DNA from: Chitinophaga polysaccharea
GTDB taxonomy: Bacteria; Bacteroidota; Bacteroidia; Chitinophagales; Chitinophagaceae
DNA: 64,000 nucleotides
Reading direction: 5' to 3'
NCBI RefSeq assembly: GCF_902150045.1
Contig: NZ_CABFVU010000001.1
Span: forward strand, 3,100,001-3,164,000
Shown here: positions 20,328 to 29,292 of the stretch, piece by piece
Layout of the letters: each line of letters opens with the position of its first letter
How positions within the stretch are numbered: position 1 is the first letter of the stretch
Made by a program: the position numbers and the translations under genes
The notes under the pieces: generated by a model
What the model saw: the letters and a program-made list of their open reading frames with translations, nothing else
The model's database searches: none
What the model was told of the DNA's origin: nothing

Positions 20328-21596
20328 TTATTTTTTGAGCAAACGCTGTATGGTAGCGGGCGAACGTTGTTCCAACAATATAGTGCGGCCGTCGCTCAGT
20401 TCCTCCAGCAGGCCGTTTTGGTAGTAGCGTACGGTAAGCAGTTCCAGCCCCTCGTTATAAACGATCTTGAACTGTTGATGGAGGGTTTTGATCAGGAGCT
20501 CTATCTTCTCCGGGTTATTGTCTATGCAGCAGGAGAAATTGATCGCCCCGTTCTGCATCAGGTTAATTTTCACCTTCAGCCCGTGAAAGATCTCATAGAT
20601 ATCGCTGATCTTATCTTCTGTAATAAAAGAATAGTCTTTGGAGGTAATGTTCAGTAATACCTGGTTCTTTTTGAGCACAATAATAGGAGGCAGCTGTTTT
20701 ATATCAGCGGTTTCCTTAATTACGGTACCAGGCAGGTTTTTATCGAGAAAGCACTTTACCAGCAGCGGGATCTGTTTGTTCTGTAACGGCTTAATGGTTT
20801 TTGGGTGGATCACCTGGGCGCCATAGTAGGCCATTTCTATCACTTCCCCGTAGCTGATCTCCGGTATGTTTACGGTATTGGGGAACAGTTTGGGATCGGC
20901 ATTTTTCAGTCCTTCCACATCTTTCCAGATGGTTTGACTTTCCGCGTCCAGCATGTTGGCGAAAACGGCGGCGGAATAATCACTGCCTTCCCTGCCCAGG
21001 GTCACGCTTTCGTTCTGGTCGGTACTGCCTATAAAGCCTTGTGCAATCACAATATTGGTGCTGTTGAACAGGGGTACCACCTTTTCGGTTACCTGGCGCT
21101 GGGTATAGGTCCAGTCGATATTGGCATCGCGGAAGTTATCATCTGTACGGAAAACGTCTCTCACATCCAGCCAGGTATTATGCAGGCCTATGCTGTTAAA
21201 AAAGGCGCTTACGATGGCGGTGCTGAGCAGTTCGCCCAGGCTCACCAGCTGGTCGTAGTAGTAATCGTAAGTGCGTAAAGGTTTTTCACCCAGCGTCCAT
21301 TCCGCCTCGGTGAAGAACTGCTGCAGTTGGGTAAACAGCGGATGCTCCTTTGTGCCCAGCAGAGCTTCGGCTACATTTATGTGTTGTTGCTCGATATTAT
21401 ACAGGAGTTGTGCGGCTATTTCCCTTTTGCGCTGGAAAAAGTTCTGTACCACCTTTTCCAGCTCGTTGGTGGTTTTAGCCATTGCAGAAATAACAATGAG
21501 GAGTTTTTCGTCCGGGAATGACTGTACAATCTGAGCCACCTGCCGGATACGTTCAACACTTTCTAAACTTGCGCCACCAAACTTGAAAACCTTCAT
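20328..21596 (-). CDS. lysC: Aspartate kinase (monofunctional)
   Basis: The enzyme phosphorylates aspartate in the first step towards lysine, threonine, methionine and diaminopimelate. The start MKVFKFGGASLES holds the KFGGAS substrate-binding motif. GREGSDYSAAVFANML near residue 200 is the second kinase signature, followed by WKDVEGLKNADPKLF. The kinase domain covers roughly 1-285, and ACT-type regulatory sequence fills 300-422. No homoserine dehydrogenase domain is attached. No neighbouring amino-acid biosynthesis genes are seen. The symbol is assigned by family; the specific isozyme is not certain. Confidence 0.88.
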   Translation of the reverse strand: MKVFKFGGASLESVERIRQVAQIVQSFPDEKLLIVISAMAKTTNELEKVVQNFFQRKREIAAQLLYNIEQQHINVAEALLGTKEHPLFTQLQQFFTEAEWTLGEKPLRTYDYYYDQLVSLGELLSTAIVSAFFNSIGLHNTWLDVRDVFRTDDNFRDANIDWTYTQRQVTEKVVPLFNSTNIVIAQGFIGSTDQNESVTLGREGSDYSAAVFANMLDAESQTIWKDVEGLKNADPKLFPNTVNIPEISYGEVIEMAYYGAQVIHPKTIKPLQNKQIPLLVKCFLDKNLPGTVIKETADIKQLPPIIVLKKNQVLLNITSKDYSFITEDKISDIYEIFHGLKVKINLMQNGAINFSCCIDNNPEKIELLIKTLHQQFKIVYNEGLELLTVRYYQNGLLEELSDGRTILLEQRSPATIQRLLKK

Positions 21597-21735
21597 ATGA
21601 TAGTTTATCTTCTTTTAAAAAATTATTCGGCAAAGTAAGACAAGTTTAGAATTGTTTTAAAATCTGTTTGCAGATAAATGACAGTTCTGTTAAAATAATT
21701 TCAATTGCCTAATTTCGTCCGTACAACCTAACGTT

Positions 21736-22746
21736 ATGAATCTTAAGCAAAAAGTAATGACACTGGATGAATTTACCATCCAGGAGTTACGGAATTACCC
21801 GGGCGCTACTGGTCAGTTATCTGGTTTACTGCGTGATATCGGTCTCGCTGCTAAAAGGGTAAATGTGGAAGTAAACAAGGCCGGTATTGCTGATATCCTG
21901 GGGGAAGCCGGCAGAACCAACGTGCAGGGGGAGTCAGTAAAGAAGCTCGATGAATTTGCCAATGAGCAGTTCATTGATGCCCTGGAAACCAGTATTTACT
22001 GCTGTGGCGTGGCCTCGGAAGAAAATGAAAACTTCATCCCTTTCCACGATGAACATTCCAGAAAGTCTAAATACGTGGTATTACTGGACCCGTTGGACGG
22101 TTCCAGTAATATAGACGTAAATGTATCCATCGGTACTATTTTCTCCGTATATCGCCGGCTTACCCCGGAGGGATCGGAATGTGAGCTGGAAGATTTCCTG
22201 CAGCCGGGCACCCGGCAGATCGCCGCAGGCTATATCATCTACGGATCTTCCACGATGATGGTGTATGCTACCCGACGCAGCGTACAGGGATTCACCCTGG
22301 ATCCGTCTATCGGGGAATTCTGCCTGTCGCACCCCAACCTGAAATGCCCGCCCGACAGTGATATTTTCTCTGTAAACGTAGGCTACTACCACCTGTACGA
22401 AGCCAAAACCCGTAAGTCGATCGATTACTTCATGGCGAGGAACGAAAACGACCGGATCTACCGTCATCGTTTCGTGGGCTGTATGGTGGCTGAAATACAC
22501 CGTACCCTCATCCAGGGTGGTATATTCATGTACCCGGCATTTGGTAAATATCCGGCCGGACGTTTAAGGCTTTGTTACGAATGCAATCCCATGTCTTTTA
22601 TCATGGAAAAAGCGGGGGGCGTGGCGATGGCCAATGGCAAACAACGGCTGCTGGAACTGAAGCCTGTACAGCTGCACCAGCGCATGGCCATTTTTATTGG
22701 TTCCAAAACCATGATGGACACCTGGCAGCGGATCATCAACGAATAA
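21736..22746 (+). CDS. fbp: Fructose-1,6-bisphosphatase, class 1
   Basis: This gluconeogenic enzyme removes the 1-phosphate from fructose-1,6-bisphosphate. The 336-residue product has the metal-binding motif LLDPLDGSSNIDVNVSIGTIF near residue 120 and the substrate region GKYPAGRLRLCYECNPMSFIMEKAGG near residue 270. Both are typical of class 1 (eukaryote-like) FBPase. The N-terminal part LDEFTIQEL is also familiar. A TAATTTCG sequence 19 bases upstream of the ATG resembles a -7 box. A strong stem-loop follows the stop. Confidence 0.93.
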   Translation: MNLKQKVMTLDEFTIQELRNYPGATGQLSGLLRDIGLAAKRVNVEVNKAGIADILGEAGRTNVQGESVKKLDEFANEQFIDALETSIYCCGVASEENENFIPFHDEHSRKSKYVVLLDPLDGSSNIDVNVSIGTIFSVYRRLTPEGSECELEDFLQPGTRQIAAGYIIYGSSTMMVYATRRSVQGFTLDPSIGEFCLSHPNLKCPPDSDIFSVNVGYYHLYEAKTRKSIDYFMARNENDRIYRHRFVGCMVAEIHRTLIQGGIFMYPAFGKYPAGRLRLCYECNPMSFIMEKAGGVAMANGKQRLLELKPVQLHQRMAIFIGSKTMMDTWQRIINE

Positions 22747-22765
22747 GCGTAAAAAAATAATATAA

Positions 22766-22812
22766 AAAACGGTGCACGGCGGATACAAAAGATCCCCTGT
22801 GCACCGTTTTTA
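22766..22812 (+). terminator. Stem-loop terminator after fbp
   Basis: A 12-base stem (AAAACGGTGCAC at 22766-22777 pairing with GTGCACCGTTTT at 22799-22810) encloses a 21-base loop region with a short inner GGAT/ATCC pairing. It lies about 20 bases after the fbp stop codon. The A/T-rich flanks make it bidirectional in appearance. Confidence 0.8.
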
Positions 22813-22904
22813 ATTTCCGGCGCCAGGCTTGATAAACCTGGCCCGATTTTAATAGTCATATTATTATTCTTTATTCATTTTTAATTATTAACCATTTAAT
22901 TGCT

Positions 22905-23393
22905 ATGTTGATTTTGAAGAACCTGCGGATCATTGCATTATTAGTAGCCCTGTTGGCCGTTATCCAGGTTAGCGCGTGTTCACGTGCCACTCATGCGGCA
23001 GACAGCAGTAATGCAGGCGCCGGCATGGATGAACAGATCCTTTATTACACCAACAAGTTCCGTGCATCCAAAGGCCTGAAGCCCTTACAGCTGGATGCCA
23101 CCATCAGCCAGCAGGCCCGCCGCCACAGCCGGGATATGGCTAACGGCAGCACCGGTTTCGGTCATGAAGGATTTGAAGAACGGGTAGCCAACGTGTCTAA
23201 AAAAATGGGCCGCGTAGCCAGTGCCGCTGAGAATGTGGCTTATGGTACTCTTGATGCAGAAGCTGTAGTAAACGGCTGGATCAAGAGCCCGGGGCACCGT
23301 AAAAATATGCTGGGCGATTATACGCTCATAGGGATCGGCACCGCGGATAAAGGGAGGATCACCTTCTTTACACAGGTGTTTATCAAACAGTAA
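22905..23393 (+). CDS. CAP-domain lipoprotein
   Basis: The 162-residue product begins with a hydrophobic segment ending VIQVSACS, a lipobox with the Cys near residue 25, so it is probably an outer- or inner-membrane lipoprotein. The mature part is a CAP (SCP/PR-1-like) domain: LYYTNKFRASKGLKPLQLD, HSRDMANGSTGFGHEGFEERV, AENVAYG and GWIKSPGHRKNML. The paired His and Glu residues expected of the CAP cavity are present. Bacterial stand-alone CAP proteins have mostly unknown functions. The gene is flanked by two stem-loop terminators, so it looks monocistronic. Confidence 0.88.
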   Translation: MLILKNLRIIALLVALLAVIQVSACSRATHAADSSNAGAGMDEQILYYTNKFRASKGLKPLQLDATISQQARRHSRDMANGSTGFGHEGFEERVANVSKKMGRVASAAENVAYGTLDAEAVVNGWIKSPGHRKNMLGDYTLIGIGTADKGRITFFTQVFIKQ

Positions 23394-23405
23394 TTTAAAA
23401 AGATG

Positions 23406-23438
23406 GGGGACAGCAGCAAGCTGTCCCCTTCCTTTTTC
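23406..23438 (+). terminator. Stem-loop terminator after the CAP-domain gene
   Basis: A perfect 9-base stem (GGGGACAGC / GCTGTCCCC) with a five-base loop is followed by CTTTTT. It starts 13 bases after the stop codon and matches a classical intrinsic terminator. Confidence 0.85.
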
Positions 23439-23464
23439 TCGCATTCTTTCTGTAATTTGGCCCC

Positions 23465-24229
23465 ATGGAAAAGAAAAAGATCATTGAGGTAAGTAACCTG
23501 GTGAAGAAATACGGGGAATTTACCGCGGTAAAAGGGATCAGCTTTGAGGTGTTCGAGGGAGAGATCTTTGGCCTGCTGGGGCCTAACGGCGCCGGTAAAT
23601 CCACCACCCTGGAAATTATTGAGACCCTCCGGGAGAAAACATCCGGTAAAGTGATGGTGGGAGGTTATGACCTCGATAAAGCCCCCAATGATATCAAGAA
23701 GATCATCGGCGTACAGCTCCAGAGCTCCGGTTACTATCCAGGGCTAAACCTTACAGAGCTCATCGAAATGTTTGGCGGCTTATATAACCAACCCGTGCAA
23801 CCAATGGAGCTGCTGGCGATGTTTAACCTGGAAGATAAGGCCAAAGCAAAGTTCAAGGAGCTTTCCGGCGGCCAGAAACAACGCTTTTCCATTGCTACCA
23901 CCCTTATCAATAAGCCACAGATCATATTCCTGGATGAACCTACTACCGGCCTGGATCCGCAGGCCCGCCGCAACTTGTGGGACCTTATCCAGCAGGTGCA
24001 ACGCCAGGGCACTACCGTGGTGATCACCACGCATTATATGGATGAAGCGGAGTTCCTGTGCGACCGCTGTGCTATTGTAGACAGTGGTCTTATCATTGCC
24101 ATCGACTCACCGGATGCGCTGATCGACAAACTGGTTTCTTCCGGTTTTGAAAGGAAGAAAGAAGTGAAGAAAGCAAACCTGGAAGATGTGTTCATCCACC
24201 TGACAGGGAAAGATTTACGCGAAGAATAA
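23465..24229 (+). CDS. ABC transporter ATP-binding protein
   Basis: The 254-residue ATPase has the complete nucleotide-binding set: Walker A GPNGAGKST near residue 43, LSGGQKQR signature near residue 138, Walker B IIFLDEPTTGLD near 158, and the switch His in TTHYMDEAE near 193. The C-terminal FERKKEVKKANLEDVFIHLTGKDLREE is typical of ATPases of ABC-2-type exporters (multidrug or polysaccharide efflux). The matching permease is not adjacent. The next gene begins three bases after the stop and encodes an unrelated DinB-family protein. The transported compound is unknown. Confidence 0.88.
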   Translation: MEKKKIIEVSNLVKKYGEFTAVKGISFEVFEGEIFGLLGPNGAGKSTTLEIIETLREKTSGKVMVGGYDLDKAPNDIKKIIGVQLQSSGYYPGLNLTELIEMFGGLYNQPVQPMELLAMFNLEDKAKAKFKELSGGQKQRFSIATTLINKPQIIFLDEPTTGLDPQARRNLWDLIQQVQRQGTTVVITTHYMDEAEFLCDRCAIVDSGLIIAIDSPDALIDKLVSSGFERKKEVKKANLEDVFIHLTGKDLREE

Positions 24230-24232
24230 ATC

Positions 24233-24760
24233 ATGGAATCACTTAAATATCCTATCGGCCGCTTTGAAGCATTACCGGATTATACCCCGGAAATGTTGCA
24301 CGGTTTTATCAACGACATCCGTTACCTGCCCCAGCTGGTGGAAATTGCGGTGCAGCACCTGGACGAGTTCCAGCTGCAAACGCCTTACCGACCCGATGGA
24401 TGGACGGTAGTGCAGGTGGTACACCACCTGGCAGACAGTCATCTGAACGGGTATACCCGTATGAAACTGGCGCTCACGGAAGATCAGCCGGTAATAAAAC
24501 CCTACGAGGAACAGCTGTGGGCGGAACTGCCGGACGTAAAATTTACGCCCATTAATGTGTCCATTACCCTGTTACATGCGCTGCATCAACGCTGGGTAAG
24601 CCTGATGGAACATCTGACAGAAAGTGAATGGGAACGCACTTTTATACACCCGGCCAATGGCACCCGGCATAACCTGAAAACCCATGCCGCCAATTATTCC
24701 TGGCATGGAAAACACCACCTGGAGCATATCCTGCGCCTGAAGGAACGAATGGACTGGTAA
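24233..24760 (+). CDS. DinB/YfiT-family putative bacillithiol S-transferase
   Basis: The 175-residue protein has the YfiT/BstA-like start YPIGRFEALPDYTPEM. It also has the three metal-ligand histidines expected of the DinB four-helix fold: one in QVVHHLADSHLNGY and two in SWHGKHHLEHILRL. B. subtilis BstA (YfiT) conjugates the thiol bacillithiol to electrophiles. A role in detoxification is supported by a BshB1 bacillithiol-biosynthesis gene elsewhere in this window (41148). The older annotation of the family is metal-dependent hydrolase. The gene starts three bases after the ABC ATPase and 12 bases before the NUDIX gene. Confidence 0.82.
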   Translation: MESLKYPIGRFEALPDYTPEMLHGFINDIRYLPQLVEIAVQHLDEFQLQTPYRPDGWTVVQVVHHLADSHLNGYTRMKLALTEDQPVIKPYEEQLWAELPDVKFTPINVSITLLHALHQRWVSLMEHLTESEWERTFIHPANGTRHNLKTHAANYSWHGKHHLEHILRLKERMDW

Positions 24761-24772
24761 AGCATTGTTATT

Positions 24773-25330
24773 ATGAATATGGATTGGAAATTATTGTCGT
24801 CGGAATATCTTTTTAAAGACGCATGGCTTACAGCACGCATCGACACCTGCGAAACGCCCACCGGCAAAATTGTTGCACCTTATTATGTACTGGAATATAA
24901 CAACTGGGTAAACGGGATGGCCCTGCGGGAAGACGGGCAGGTGATCATGATCCGGCAGTTCCGGCAGGGAGTGGGCAGAACATTGCTTGAAATCCCCGGT
25001 GGTACTATGGATCCCACAGACCCGGACCCTTTATTTGCTATGAAACGCGAGATGCTGGAAGAAACCGGCTATGCGTTCAAGGAATGGGTATCGCTTGGCA
25101 CCATTGCTCCCAATACCGCTTCCAGCAATAATTACACGCATATGTTCCTGGCAACGGGAGGAGTAAAGGTCCAGGATCAGCAACTGGATCACAATGAAGA
25201 AATTGAAGTGGTGATCATGCCACTGGAAGAGTTACAGCAACTGTTACTGGACAACAAGATAGTACACAGCCTGCATACCACTTGTATCTTTTACGCGTTG
25301 CTGTATCTCGGTAAAATGACAATGAAATAA
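24773..25330 (+). CDS. NUDIX hydrolase (ADP-ribose pyrophosphatase-like)
   Basis: The 185-residue product has the NUDIX core EIPGGTMDPTDPDP followed by KREMLEETGY, preceded by VIMIRQFRQGVGRTLLE. This layout resembles ADP-sugar pyrophosphatases of the ADP-ribose class. The first part of the box is one residue longer than usual and lacks the common Gly-Glu pair after MDP; the catalytic REMLEETG part is intact. NUDIX enzymes cleave nucleoside diphosphates linked to another group. The substrate is not known. The stop codon directly abuts that of convergent folC. TTATG at 24773 is used as the start; a second ATG lies two codons further on. Confidence 0.85.
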   Translation: MNMDWKLLSSEYLFKDAWLTARIDTCETPTGKIVAPYYVLEYNNWVNGMALREDGQVIMIRQFRQGVGRTLLEIPGGTMDPTDPDPLFAMKREMLEETGYAFKEWVSLGTIAPNTASSNNYTHMFLATGGVKVQDQQLDHNEEIEVVIMPLEELQQLLLDNKIVHSLHTTCIFYALLYLGKMTMK

Positions 25331-26620
25331 TTACATCACCTCTGCTACAATAAAAAAGCTGCCGCAAACAAGGATCATATCATCCGGTTGCGCATGTTGC
25401 CTGGCTGCCTGCAATGCTGCCTGCACGGAAGGGTATGCATGGCCATGTAACCCGCTGTTGGCGGCCATTTCCGCCAGGGCCACTTCATCCATCGCACGGG
25501 GGATCTGTGCCTTACAGAAATAATAATGTGCAGTAGGAGGGAACAATGGCAGCACTTTCTCTACTTCTTTATCTTTCACAAATCCTGTTACAATATGTAG
25601 CTGCTGGTAATTAACATGGCCCAGCTGTTGCATCACTTCACGGATGCCGGCTTCATTATGACCTACATCCAGGACAGTGAGCGGATGCCGCTGAATGATG
25701 TCCCAGCGCCCCCGGAGGCCCGTTAGTTTTTTTACATGGGAAAGCGCGTGCGTGATGTGGTCCCAGGTAATATGCCAGCCGTTTTGCTGTAATATCTTTA
25801 CGGCAGACAGTACGCCCATTACATTTTTTTCCTGGTACCGCCCGTTCAGGTCCAGTTGTAAACGGCGCATCTGTTGTTGTCGTGTATCCAGTAACGTTAT
25901 AGTGAACTGGTTGCTTTCAATGGCGCCGGAGGCTTCCAGCCATTCCTGGTCGGCGAAGTGGATGGGAGCGCCCAGTTTGTTAGCGGTATTGATAAACACA
26001 TCCTGTACTTCCGACTGTGTTTCACTGATCACTACCGGTACGCCGGCTTTGATGATCCCGGCTTTTTCAGCGGCAATTTGCGGGAGGGTATCTCCCAGAA
26101 TATTTTTATGATCATAGCTGATATTGGTGATCAGCGATAGTTCAGGAATAATCACGTTGGTACTGTCCAGCCGGCCGCCAAGGCCCACTTCAATGATGGC
26201 AATGTCCACTGCTTCCTGATGGAAGTAGCTGAATGCCATGGCTACGGTGAGTTCAAAAAAAGAAGGCTGGATGTTGGTGATGTGGGTACGCATTTTTTCT
26301 GTAAAGTCAACTACAAAATCTTCAGGCACCATTTGCCCGTTGATGCGGATACGTTCCCTGAAATCCAGCAGGTGGGGAGATGTATATAGTCCCGTTTTAT
26401 AACCGGCCTGCTGGAAAATGGCAGCCAGCATATGGCTGGAAGATCCTTTACCGTTGGTACCGGCTACATGTATAGTTTTAAAATGTTTTTGCGGTTGGTT
26501 CAGCTGATCCAGTAATGCAATGGTATTATGCAGATCTGTTTTAAACGCGCTGGCGCCTACCCTGGTAAACATGGGCAGCTGTGCATAGAGATAGTCCAGC
26601 GTTTCTTTGTAAGAGGCCAT
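25331..26620 (-). CDS. folC: Bifunctional folylpolyglutamate synthase / dihydrofolate synthase
   Basis: FolC adds glutamate to dihydropteroate and folates using ATP. The 429-residue product has the Mur-ligase-like P-loop VAGTNGKGSSSHMLA near residue 55. It also has the folate-binding region LYTSPHLLDFRERIRING, IIEVGLGGRLDSTNVI near residue 145, and LDVGHNEAGIREVM in the C-terminal domain. The start codon lies one base beyond the stop of the outer-membrane-protein gene, so the two are likely co-transcribed. Confidence 0.92.
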   Translation of the reverse strand: MASYKETLDYLYAQLPMFTRVGASAFKTDLHNTIALLDQLNQPQKHFKTIHVAGTNGKGSSSHMLAAIFQQAGYKTGLYTSPHLLDFRERIRINGQMVPEDFVVDFTEKMRTHITNIQPSFFELTVAMAFSYFHQEAVDIAIIEVGLGGRLDSTNVIIPELSLITNISYDHKNILGDTLPQIAAEKAGIIKAGVPVVISETQSEVQDVFINTANKLGAPIHFADQEWLEASGAIESNQFTITLLDTRQQQMRRLQLDLNGRYQEKNVMGVLSAVKILQQNGWHITWDHITHALSHVKKLTGLRGRWDIIQRHPLTVLDVGHNEAGIREVMQQLGHVNYQQLHIVTGFVKDKEVEKVLPLFPPTAHYYFCKAQIPRAMDEVALAEMAANSGLHGHAYPSVQAALQAARQHAQPDDMILVCGSFFIVAEVM

Positions 26621-26621
26621 A

Positions 26622-28091
26622 TCAGTAATTATTAACTACCGGGCAATCCAACTGGTTGTTACGTTTTTTAAATAAGCCACCACCGTTGCCCCGTTCAAAC
26701 ATGCTTGAATTTAAGCGCAAAGCTACGAAAGCATTTGCACGATCGATATGTCTTTGAAAGAGGTTGGTAAAAATTGTGCCGGAGCCGATCAGGAGCGGGC
26801 CTATGCGTATACCGGCCCCTACATCGGCCTGGCCGTTGCGGTTAATGGTGAATGGCATATAGGCGCCGAAAAGGTAGGTTTCGTACCGTGGCGTAATACT
26901 GAATTGTGTTAGTGCATACGTTTTTGAGATGTCCCTGTTTCCTGCCGTTAATGCGATTACCGCATGAGCGCTGATAAAGAAGCGGCTGTCGATGTTGTAA
27001 TCTCCCATCAGGTTCAGGGCGGTAGGCAGCATCATGTTGAAAGTAGAGTCGGTCCCGATTGGCGTGAAGTAATTGTTGAGCCGCCGGGCATATTGCTGCA
27101 AGCTTTCATTTTTTTTATACTGGATGGCTTTCGGATCCACATTATCTTTTACCAGGCTGAGGTTTGTATTGACCGGAGACCTGTTATATTTTATCCTGCC
27201 GATGTCGGTAACGGAAGCGCCTATACGGAATTTGTAATCATCTGCATCGGAGCCTTCATAGGCGCCAAAGCCACCGTTATCGGGCCGGTATTCATAGATC
27301 ACGCCGATGTCTGCGCCTATACCGTTATTCTGGAACAGCTGAAGGTTTTTTTGCGCGGGCGACTGCCAGTCGTCCATTTCTTTATTATAGCCGTAGTACA
27401 AAGTACCGCTGGTGATAGCGGCATTACGGGATGAGTTGAGCCGGAAGTCTACGTCTTTAACGGCAGCATAGCCTGCCGCCACGCCACTGAGCAGTTTCAG
27501 GGTAACGCCAGCTTTCCACCGGCCGCTATAGGTTTCCTTAATGGTGCGTGCATAGCTGAAGCCCAGCTCATGCCATATATGCGAAGAAACGCCAGCTCCT
27601 GGAATACTCAGGTTACTGTTGAGATAACCCGGGTTGGGAAAGTCAACCCCGAAGAAATTGGCAATGGGAGTGGTGATGTTACCACCGCTGCTGCTGCTGC
27701 GCATGCGCCATACAAAGGAAACGGATTGTTTTTCATCGATAGCATATAATACAGATGGTAACGCAATTTCGGCCATTTCCCAGCCCATTTGTTTCCTGTT
27801 GGCGCCTTCATCGAGGAAGTAGTCACGGTTGCGTACAAACGAATCGGGGATATTGAACAATACGGATTTGGGAAAGCTTGCATAAGTGTTGCCGGCATTT
27901 ACATCTGCCCCGATAATATTTACATCCCATTTATAGCGATACCCGGCGGCGCTGGCCGGGTTGGAGAATACGCCGTAAATACCCGCATAGTTACTGTTGT
28001 TGTAACCTGGGAAAGTTTGTGCCACAGCGGCCTGCATCAGCACAAGCAATATTGCAGTGCCGGAAAAGATACGGTTAAGTTTTACAATCAT
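26622..28091 (-). CDS. DUF5723-like outer-membrane protein
   Basis: The preferred start (28091) gives 489 residues beginning MIVKLNRIFSGTAILLVLMQAAVAQ, a good signal peptide; an in-frame extension to 28160 would add a non-signal leader. The mature part begins FPGYNNSNYAGIYGVFSNPASAAGYRYKWDVNI, which is the pattern of Bacteroidota DUF5723-type (FadL/porin-like) outer-membrane beta-barrels with an N-terminal NPA motif. The rest has alternating hydrophobic strands rich in Gly, Tyr and Asn. Function is unknown. It sits between a TonB-like gene upstream and folC immediately downstream. Confidence 0.72.
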   Translation of the reverse strand: MIVKLNRIFSGTAILLVLMQAAVAQTFPGYNNSNYAGIYGVFSNPASAAGYRYKWDVNIIGADVNAGNTYASFPKSVLFNIPDSFVRNRDYFLDEGANRKQMGWEMAEIALPSVLYAIDEKQSVSFVWRMRSSSSGGNITTPIANFFGVDFPNPGYLNSNLSIPGAGVSSHIWHELGFSYARTIKETYSGRWKAGVTLKLLSGVAAGYAAVKDVDFRLNSSRNAAITSGTLYYGYNKEMDDWQSPAQKNLQLFQNNGIGADIGVIYEYRPDNGGFGAYEGSDADDYKFRIGASVTDIGRIKYNRSPVNTNLSLVKDNVDPKAIQYKKNESLQQYARRLNNYFTPIGTDSTFNMMLPTALNLMGDYNIDSRFFISAHAVIALTAGNRDISKTYALTQFSITPRYETYLFGAYMPFTINRNGQADVGAGIRIGPLLIGSGTIFTNLFQRHIDRANAFVALRLNSSMFERGNGGGLFKKRNNQLDCPVVNNY

Positions 28092-28262
28092 CGTTGGCGA
28101 TAAAAAATAGGTTTCTCGAAATGGCACAAAAAGCTTGCTCTTGTCTTTTGTTTCAGTCATAGGTAGAGATGTAGGAGCGGTCTGATTTACAGATGAAGCT
28201 ATTTTGTTCCGGATCAGTTCCTGCCCCGGTAAAACAAACAGCTTCTTTTAAACCTGTATATA

Positions 28263-29150
28263 TTATTCTGCTTTGAAAAAGAAGCGTATTACCCCAAACT
28301 GTTCTTCAGGTGCGTCGGGGTTAGCATTGTATTTCAGTTGTCCGCTGGAGGCAGCCTTTTTGGCTATCTCTATCAGGCGGGGATTACTGATGGTAGATCC
28401 TTTCATGCTAAAGGTGGCAGATGTCACATTCCCTTTTTGATCTACTTTTATATTGATGGCTACATAGCCTGTTTCAGTGCCGTCGTAAGTAACCTGTGGC
28501 CTGCCTATGAGGCTTCTTCCGTTCAGGTGGAAATCTGAGCGTCCGCCGCCGAGGCCACCGCCCGTATATCCGCCGCCGTTAGGGTTGCCTCCCAACTGGC
28601 CCCTGTCGCCGGGTTTGCCGGTATTGCCTTCTCCGGTGGCATTGTTGGAGCCATTGGCGCTGTTACCACTATTGGCACTGTTGCCTGTGCCGCCTGAAAA
28701 TACGGCTTTAGGCTTTGGTGTTGGCGGTTTTGGCGCCGGCGGTGTTTCTACAGGTTTCTTTGTTGGTTTAACAGGTTTTGGTTCTAATTTCTTTGGAATT
28801 TCTTTTGGTTTCTCTACAGGTTTTTCCGGTTTTTTTATTTCCGGCGCCTCTTCCTCATCCTGGGTGGCAATATCCTGCTGGGGTTCGGTGTTGGCGGGCG
28901 CTGTAGCTGCCGGGCTTTCCGCAGCTGCGGGCTCAGGGGCTGCCGCACTGGGCGGGTTGGGGTTCAGTGGTTGTTCATCCCCCATGCCATCATCTGAAGT
29001 ACCAAGGTTCACTTCCATGCCCAGATCCTGGTCGGGCAGGGGCGGAGGAGCGGAAAAACCGGCAAATACCAGCGCCACTAACAGCAATGCATGTACGCCG
29101 ATAGTGATCCCTAATGCCTGTATATTCTTTTTACCATTTTTTTCCTCCAT
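28263..29150 (-). CDS. TonB-like energy transducer
   Basis: The 295-residue protein has a cytoplasmic N-terminus, one membrane helix (about residues 12-30, ITIGVHALLLVALVFAGF), and a long Pro/Lys/Glu-rich linker (about 55-150) that could span the periplasm. A Gly/Asn-rich stretch (about 150-205) follows. The C-terminal domain (about 210-295) includes YVAINIKVDQKGNVTSATFSMKGSTISNPRLIEIAKKA, which resembles a TonB C-terminal domain. TonB couples the proton motive force to outer-membrane receptors through ExbB and ExbD. Those partners are not adjacent here. The symbol is withheld because several TonB paralogues are usual in this phylum. Confidence 0.82.
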   Translation of the reverse strand: MEEKNGKKNIQALGITIGVHALLLVALVFAGFSAPPPLPDQDLGMEVNLGTSDDGMGDEQPLNPNPPSAAAPEPAAAESPAATAPANTEPQQDIATQDEEEAPEIKKPEKPVEKPKEIPKKLEPKPVKPTKKPVETPPAPKPPTPKPKAVFSGGTGNSANSGNSANGSNNATGEGNTGKPGDRGQLGGNPNGGGYTGGGLGGGRSDFHLNGRSLIGRPQVTYDGTETGYVAINIKVDQKGNVTSATFSMKGSTISNPRLIEIAKKAASSGQLKYNANPDAPEEQFGVIRFFFKAE

Positions 29151-29292
29151 GATAACCTTGTTGAACGCGTGTTTAGACCAAAGTTAATGTTTTGATCCAG
29201 AAAAAATAATGACTCATCAAAAGATGAATTCCGGATCTTTGCAAAAACTGTGCTGTTAATCCAATTACAGGAAAATATTTTTCACCGATTTT

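Noticed and set aside
28507..29187. Pro/Gly/Leu-rich plus-strand frame opposite the TonB-like gene
   Set aside because: Low-complexity complement of the Pro-rich TonB linker.
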